Origin: Methanomassiliicoccaceae archaeon
Lineage (GTDB): Archaea; Thermoplasmatota; Thermoplasmata; Methanomassiliicoccales; Methanomethylophilaceae
Direction: 5' to 3'
Assembly: GCA_003555025.1 (NCBI GenBank)
Contig: PWHV01000025.1
Coordinates: forward strand, 1 to 37,224
Length of the DNA: 37,224 bases
Shown here: positions 32,671 to 37,224 of the stretch, piece by piece
Numbering within the stretch: position 1 is the first letter of the stretch
Layout: every line of letters begins with the position of its first letter
Program-made: the position numbers and the translations under genes
Notes under the pieces: model-generated
What the model was told of the DNA's origin: nothing
Seen by the model: only the letters and a program-made list of their open reading frames with translations
Databases searched by the model: none

Positions 32671-32708
32671 ACCACATAGCTGATATTCACACGATCACTG
32701 GAGTGTAG

Positions 32709-34481
32709 ATGAAAGGCTTTCGCTCAAAGCCCAAGCATAAGGGCAGGGACAGGAGAGGCGTCTCCGATATACTGGCTAACATACTCATCCTAGGGATGAC
32801 TGTGACCTTGTTCTCCGGTGTGCTGGCGTTCGTGGGCACCGTGCCCGAGCCCGATGACCCGGTGAGGGTGGAGATGAGCGCCAACCTCGACGGCGACCTG
32901 CTCTCGATCAAGCACAACGGCGGAAGCACTCTCCCCGAAGACGAGGACTACACCCGGGTGAAGATAGAGGCTGACGGACTCACCCGTTTCGTGCCTTTGT
33001 CGTTCGGAACCCAATCTCCGGGCGGGGCGCAATGGAGCGGCCAATGGGCGGTGGGCTCTACCTGGTACTTCAATTTCACAGAAAACGACGAACTCTTCGA
33101 TGAGGACGGCACCTACGAACCCGAATCGGTCACCGTCGGCGTCGCCTACGTGGACCAGACCAATATCATATGGTCGGCTACTCTGCGCACCGATGCGGAC
33201 AACCCTCCGGAGATAAGAAGCTTCAAGGTCGAGGGTGAGAACAGCGGCAACGGCGAGATAGCCCGCGGGGACATGGTGACGTTCACAGTGAGAGTCACGG
33301 ACATAGACGACGACCTTGACACCGTGGTGGGGAACTTCAACTCGCTTTTCAAGACTGGAGATTACGAGGAAGTTGCATTCGGGGGCGGACCTGAGATATG
33401 GTCTGTGGAGCTCGGCCCTGTTGATGCGGACAACAGCACCAAGCTAGTTTGGATCACCGCCACGGACGAGATGGGGAACACCGATACCGAGACGTATCAA
33501 TTGAAGGTCTTCACACCGGATGCCGTGACAGACCCGGACGACCCGACCGACCCTACAGAACCCAGCGACCCCACTGTTCCGGGCGGGGGCGATCCCGAGG
33601 AATCCCCTCCGGATTTCTTCCAAGAGGATGTGCCATTTGATTTCTTCGTCTATTCTTACACCGACTGGGAAGGCTTCAAGTCTGCGGTGGAATCCGGAGA
33701 AGACCCGCCATTGTTGAATGAGAAGAGGGCATTCGACGTCGATGACCAGTTCTACCTCGTCTTCAAGATCGACATAACAAAGGGCGGTAAGGACCACAAG
33801 GAAATACAGGCGGCAGAGGTCCAATACCACGACCCCAAGAACCCAGGGAACAATGTCCGTGCCACCGAAACAGGAGATGACCAGTTCACCAACGCGGTCA
33901 CGCTGACTGACAACCAAGACCGGACGATCGACTACTCGGAAAAGGAGGTCACCTTCACCTCGGCAATGGCCGCCAACGGCGTCAAGATAGCCACAGAGAT
34001 CACAACCGGTCCAGGTGGTGCACCTCAGCAGATCGATTGGCACGGGCACGTCACGTTGAATGAGAACGGCTCTCCATCGGTGGTCACTTCGTCCTCGAAC
34101 GACACTGCCGACACCCTTTACTTCAAGCCGGATGATGCGAATGTTAGTATCAACGTGTTCATCGATGACGCTGCTGACAAGTTCCCCCTGCATATTGAAT
34201 CTTCAGTTTTTGAACCGGCCAATATATCCATGACCAAGGATGAGGCCAAGGAGCAACCGGCCAATATAACAGGGGACGATGTTTCTGTGACCAAGGGCAG
34301 CGGCGGCAATTTCGTCCTGCAGTTCAGCAAGGCCCAGATAGTCAATAGTCTTCCTTTGGAGTCTGGTTGGAATTCTGTGTATATCGAGATTCCTAGGTTC
34401 ACCCTTGCGGCAGATGATAACAATGCCAATCCATGGTCACACTATCAATTCGCGCATAAGATCTACATCGAAGTCCCGTGA
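32709..34481 (+). CDS. Pilin-like secreted surface protein
   Basis: 590 residues. The N-terminus is a class III signal: basic KPKHKGRDRRG, then VSDILANILILGMTVTLFSG as the hydrophobic helix, the form cut by archaeal prepilin peptidase. It is followed by beta-rich extracellular domains. A Pro/Asp/Thr repeat linker (TDPDDPTDPTEPSDPTVPGG, about 273-292) divides the protein in two. The first half has Ig/cadherin-like strands (FTVRVTDIDDDLDTV); the second is not recognised. The second half looks more AT-rich than neighbouring genes, as is common for fast-changing surface proteins. Confidence 0.85.
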   Translation: MKGFRSKPKHKGRDRRGVSDILANILILGMTVTLFSGVLAFVGTVPEPDDPVRVEMSANLDGDLLSIKHNGGSTLPEDEDYTRVKIEADGLTRFVPLSFGTQSPGGAQWSGQWAVGSTWYFNFTENDELFDEDGTYEPESVTVGVAYVDQTNIIWSATLRTDADNPPEIRSFKVEGENSGNGEIARGDMVTFTVRVTDIDDDLDTVVGNFNSLFKTGDYEEVAFGGGPEIWSVELGPVDADNSTKLVWITATDEMGNTDTETYQLKVFTPDAVTDPDDPTDPTEPSDPTVPGGGDPEESPPDFFQEDVPFDFFVYSYTDWEGFKSAVESGEDPPLLNEKRAFDVDDQFYLVFKIDITKGGKDHKEIQAAEVQYHDPKNPGNNVRATETGDDQFTNAVTLTDNQDRTIDYSEKEVTFTSAMAANGVKIATEITTGPGGAPQQIDWHGHVTLNENGSPSVVTSSSNDTADTLYFKPDDANVSINVFIDDAADKFPLHIESSVFEPANISMTKDEAKEQPANITGDDVSVTKGSGGNFVLQFSKAQIVNSLPLESGWNSVYIEIPRFTLAADDNNANPWSHYQFAHKIYIEVP

Positions 34482-34519
34482 TGATAGTGCCAAATAGTTC
34501 ATGAGCCATTGACCCCAGG

Positions 34520-35557
34520 ATGATCGGCGCAGTCATCCACGGGGCAGAGCCATTGGACAGCGGGATGTTCCAGGAGATCATCTCCAGCGCAGATGACGTC
34601 GGGCGGATCCTTATGGCCGGCACCACCGGTGCCGCCGCGGTGGTCGACGCCGGGCTCGAGGGCCGCATAGAGATTCTCACCCACAGACTGGTATCATCTG
34701 CGGTCAGGGAGCTCTCCGAGGATCATGAGCTCATTCTCATCGTCAATCAGGGCAAGACGCTGGAAGGCTCGCTGAGGTTCGCATCCGTGGTCAGGCACCG
34801 CTCCTGTCCAAGCGATTCGGCCGTCATCATGCTGGATGACGGCTTCCATTGCGTGCTCAACCCAGGCGCAGAGCAGATATGGCGCCCTATCGCGGAGAGG
34901 TTCTGCCCCGAGAGGATGCCGGTTCCGGATTACCAGGAATCCGAGGTAAGAGTGCTGCACGGGGTCCTCCCGGGCGAAAGCGTATGGGTCAACGGGAACG
35001 TCATCGGCGTGGCGCTCAACGAAAACCCGCGCATTTGGCGGAATCCCGAGGGCGGATTGGAGTTCGATGGCATCGAAATTAGGCGTTCCGCCCTCGCCCA
35101 CGCGGGGGACTTCGACCACCTCGCTGCCAAAATAAGGAGCGGCAAGGTCCGCCGCACCAGCAGCATCCCGGTTTCCCTCCCGCGACAGGGGGGCAGCAGG
35201 GCGATATTCATCGACCATCAGGCGGAGAGGGCCCTTGACGACTGCGATGACGTATGCATCGCCGTCACAGTGGGCGACGACACCACCTGCATCGCCGCCG
35301 GGCTGCTGTACCGCTTCTCGATACCGGTGGTCGGGATCGTCGATGGGGACGTGGACGGTATCTGCGACGAGGAGCTCACCTTCCCCGGGTCCTTCATAAT
35401 CGAGGTCGAGGCCGGGAAAGACGATGTGGTGGGCGAGAGGGTCAAGGAGCTTCTCTTCTCGGGCGGTCACGTGTTGGAGGAGGTGGACTCTAAGAGCATG
35501 ATCGAGATGGTGCGGGACATCGCCTCCTGCTACAAAGTCGACGAGAGGCGATGCTGA
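34520..35557 (+). CDS. DUF2117-like archaeal protein, function unknown
   Basis: 345 residues. The opening MIGAVIHGAEPLDSGMFQEI with AGTTGAAAVVDAGLEGRIEI matches my memory of the archaeal DUF2117 family, which occurs mainly in methanogens. The second half contains SIPVSLPRQGGSRAIFIDHQ, then VTVGDDTTCIAAGLLYRFSIP and GIVDGDVDGI, a nucleotide- or metal-binding-looking core with conserved Asp residues. No enzyme activity is known to me. It lies 38 bases after the pilin-like gene, and 47 bases before the CoA-transferase gene, so co-transcription with the latter is possible. Confidence 0.72.
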   Translation: MIGAVIHGAEPLDSGMFQEIISSADDVGRILMAGTTGAAAVVDAGLEGRIEILTHRLVSSAVRELSEDHELILIVNQGKTLEGSLRFASVVRHRSCPSDSAVIMLDDGFHCVLNPGAEQIWRPIAERFCPERMPVPDYQESEVRVLHGVLPGESVWVNGNVIGVALNENPRIWRNPEGGLEFDGIEIRRSALAHAGDFDHLAAKIRSGKVRRTSSIPVSLPRQGGSRAIFIDHQAERALDDCDDVCIAVTVGDDTTCIAAGLLYRFSIPVVGIVDGDVDGICDEELTFPGSFIIEVEAGKDDVVGERVKELLFSGGHVLEEVDSKSMIEMVRDIASCYKVDERRC

Positions 35558-35604
35558 GCTCGATACCTTGAATTACGACAATCCCGATAGCCGCTCTTGG
35601 GGCT

Positions 35605-37224
35605 ATGATGTATTGGCGTGACGAGTACGAGCGCAAGGTGACCAACGCCCGCAGGGCCATTTCCTATGTGAAAAGGGGCAGGACCATATTCATCGGCACC
35701 GGTTGCGGGCACCCACGCGAGCTGACAGACGAGCTCATCGAGAACTCCGCCGCCTTGGCCGACAACAGCATAATCAACCCTTTCTCGTTCACCACCGGGC
35801 ATTTCGCCGACAAGAGGCTGGAGGACAGCTTCCGTCTCAACTCCTTCCACCTGGGAACGGAGATAGAGGAGGCGATGAAGCAGGGGAGGGCCGATTACAC
35901 ACCGATGCACATGTCGGAGATCCCCCGTCTCATCGAGGACGATCGCATACCCATCGACGTGGCGCTCATCATGGTGTCGCCGCCGGACATGCACGGCTTC
36001 TGCTCCTACGGCGTGTCCGTGGACATCACCAAGACCGCCACCGAGTCCGCGGAGCTGGTGATAGCGGAGGTCAACCGTCAGATGCCCCGCACCCTGGGTG
36101 ACTGCTTCATACACATCAGCGAGATAGACCACCTGGTGGAGGTCGATTACCCGATATCGCACGACCTCTTCGTCGAGGACTCCCGCGACGAGGTGATACA
36201 CACCATCGCTGGCTACGCCGCCACCCTCGTCGACGACGGGGCCACCCTGCAGTTGGGCATGGGCACAATCCCCAACGCCGTCCCTCGCTTCCTCGTCGAC
36301 CGCAAGGACCTGGGGATGCACACGGAGATGTTCTCCGACGGCATAATCGAGCTGGTGGAGCGGGGGGTGATAAACGGGAGCCGCAAGACCAACAACCCCG
36401 AGAAGGTGGTGGCCTCGTTCTGCATCGGCTCCGAGAGGCTGATGGAGTTCGTCGACAACAACCCCATGCTGGAGTTCCATCCCAGCAGATACACCAACGA
36501 CCCACGGTTAATCGGAGGCCAGTACAAGATGGTGGCCATCAACTCGGCCCCGGCGGTGGACCTCACTGGACAGGTAACCGCCGACCGCATGTCAGTGCCA
36601 TACGCGTCGTCGCCGGGAGGGCAGGAGGATTTCATCCGCGGCGCCTCCTACTCCAAGAAGGGGAGGTCGATATTGGCCCTCCCTTCAACCACCATCGACG
36701 GCAAGCACTCCCGCATACTACCCAGCCTCCCCGCTGGCGCCGGCGTCACCTCCACCCGTGAGGACGTCCACTACGTGGTCACAGAGTACGGCATAGCGCA
36801 GCTTCGAGGCAAGACCATAGTCCAGCGCGCCCTCGAGCTCATAAACATCGCCCACCCCGACTACCGCAACGGCCTGCTGGAGGCTGCCAAGGAGCTCAAT
36901 TTCCTGCCCGAGGATCAGAGCAGCCTGCCCTACCGCGGCAAGGTCTATCCGCGCGAGTTCGAGTACTGGGAGACGATCAACGGCCATGAGGCGCTGGTGC
37001 GTCCCATGAGGCCGTCGGACGAGCACCACCTGCGCGACCTGTTCTACTCCTTCTCGGACAAGACCACTTACCAGCGCTTCATGAGCCTCAACCCGCGCAT
37101 CAGCCGCAACGAGCGCATGAAGCTCGCCAACGTGGATTACGATGAGCAGATGGCCTTCGGCGTATTCCTCCTCGACGGCGAGCGCGAGGAGCTGGCGGCC
37201 GTATCGCATTACCAGAAGGACCCC
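35605..37224 (+). CDS. Acetyl-CoA hydrolase/transferase fused to GNAT acetyltransferase (3' truncated)
   Basis: The first 540 residues; the frame runs off the window. Residues 1 to about 440 form a class I CoA-transferase: GTGCGHPRELTDEL near the start, LQLGMGTIPNAV, and LGMHTEMFSDGIIELVERGVI with the active Glu, then LPSTTIDGKHSRILPSLPAGAG and EYGIAQLRGKT. From about 455 a GNAT domain begins (EALVRPMRPSDEHHLRDLFYSF). Proteins with this order occur in several anaerobes. It may move CoA between acids or hydrolyse acyl-CoA; the GNAT part could acetylate a lysine. Start: ATG at 35605 or 35608. Confidence 0.9.
   Translation, partial: MMYWRDEYERKVTNARRAISYVKRGRTIFIGTGCGHPRELTDELIENSAALADNSIINPFSFTTGHFADKRLEDSFRLNSFHLGTEIEEAMKQGRADYTPMHMSEIPRLIEDDRIPIDVALIMVSPPDMHGFCSYGVSVDITKTATESAELVIAEVNRQMPRTLGDCFIHISEIDHLVEVDYPISHDLFVEDSRDEVIHTIAGYAATLVDDGATLQLGMGTIPNAVPRFLVDRKDLGMHTEMFSDGIIELVERGVINGSRKTNNPEKVVASFCIGSERLMEFVDNNPMLEFHPSRYTNDPRLIGGQYKMVAINSAPAVDLTGQVTADRMSVPYASSPGGQEDFIRGASYSKKGRSILALPSTTIDGKHSRILPSLPAGAGVTSTREDVHYVVTEYGIAQLRGKTIVQRALELINIAHPDYRNGLLEAAKELNFLPEDQSSLPYRGKVYPREFEYWETINGHEALVRPMRPSDEHHLRDLFYSFSDKTTYQRFMSLNPRISRNERMKLANVDYDEQMAFGVFLLDGEREELAAVSHYQKDP

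Noticed and set aside
1-37224. tRNA, rRNA, CRISPR array, insertion sequence or phage genes
   Set aside because: I found no T-arm signature in a tRNA setting, no regular spaced repeats, and no transposase or integrase frame on either strand.

Overview
The window is archaeal chromosome from a GC-rich member of the Thermoplasmata, plausibly the Methanomassiliicoccales. This placement is inferred, because no rRNA or tRNA lies in the window. Archaeal hallmarks are glycerol-1-phosphate dehydrogenase, geranylgeranyl reductase, a tetraether-lipid-synthase-like radical SAM protein, mevalonate kinase, Dph2, RNase P subunit Rnp4, ribosomal protein L10e, class III (pilin-type) signal peptides, TATA boxes about 25-40 bases before starts, and many ATGA or few-base gene junctions. 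The HdrA/MvhD-type electron carrier, the DUF2117-like protein and the SufCB pair fit a methanogen-related anaerobe.

Layout. 1-1000: 3' end of a histidine kinase, a convergent HEAT-repeat gene and a small Cys-rich gene. 1155-2834: a five-gene sulfur-relay operon (TusA, DsrE2-like, DsrH, DsrE, DsrF). 2880-5103: a small Lys/Ala/Pro protein, an aspartate-type aminotransferase and an unknown acidic protein. 5113-9794: a lipid block with mevalonate kinase facing a tes-like/ferredoxin/geranylgeranyl-reductase operon, and a divergent TrmB-type regulator. 9846-15474: a 1342-residue pilin-like surface protein with a lamin-tail domain, a half-RING zinc protein and a tandem HD phosphohydrolase. 15475-20089: serS/yhbY/rnp4 on the minus strand, then rpl10e, dph2 and purC. 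20093-21597: UPF0179 and egsA, followed by a 440-base intergenic region with predicted RNA structure. 22073-24370: a receiver-domain protein, iron-sulfur flavoproteins and a HisA-related protein. 24547-26048: superoxide reductase translationally coupled to an HdrA-N/ferredoxin/MvhD fusion, behind a structured leader. 26146-28888: an OFA-type transporter, a NifX-like protein and an Mrp ATPase. 29022-31357: a VOC protein and SufB/SufC. 31417-37224: a broken methyltransferase, a third iron-sulfur flavoprotein, a pilin-like surface protein, a DUF2117-like protein and the start of a CoA-transferase/GNAT fusion.

Themes. Four archaeal lipid steps (Mvk, G1PDH, GGR, Tes) lie within 17 kb. Redox and iron-sulfur proteins dominate the rest: three Isf-type flavoproteins, SufBC, Mrp, superoxide reductase and its fusion partner, and the sulfur relay. 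The most novel candidates are the superoxide-reductase/HdrA-MvhD fusion unit with its three-way-junction leader, the half-RING protein coupled to a duplicated HD enzyme, and the structured block upstream of egsA.
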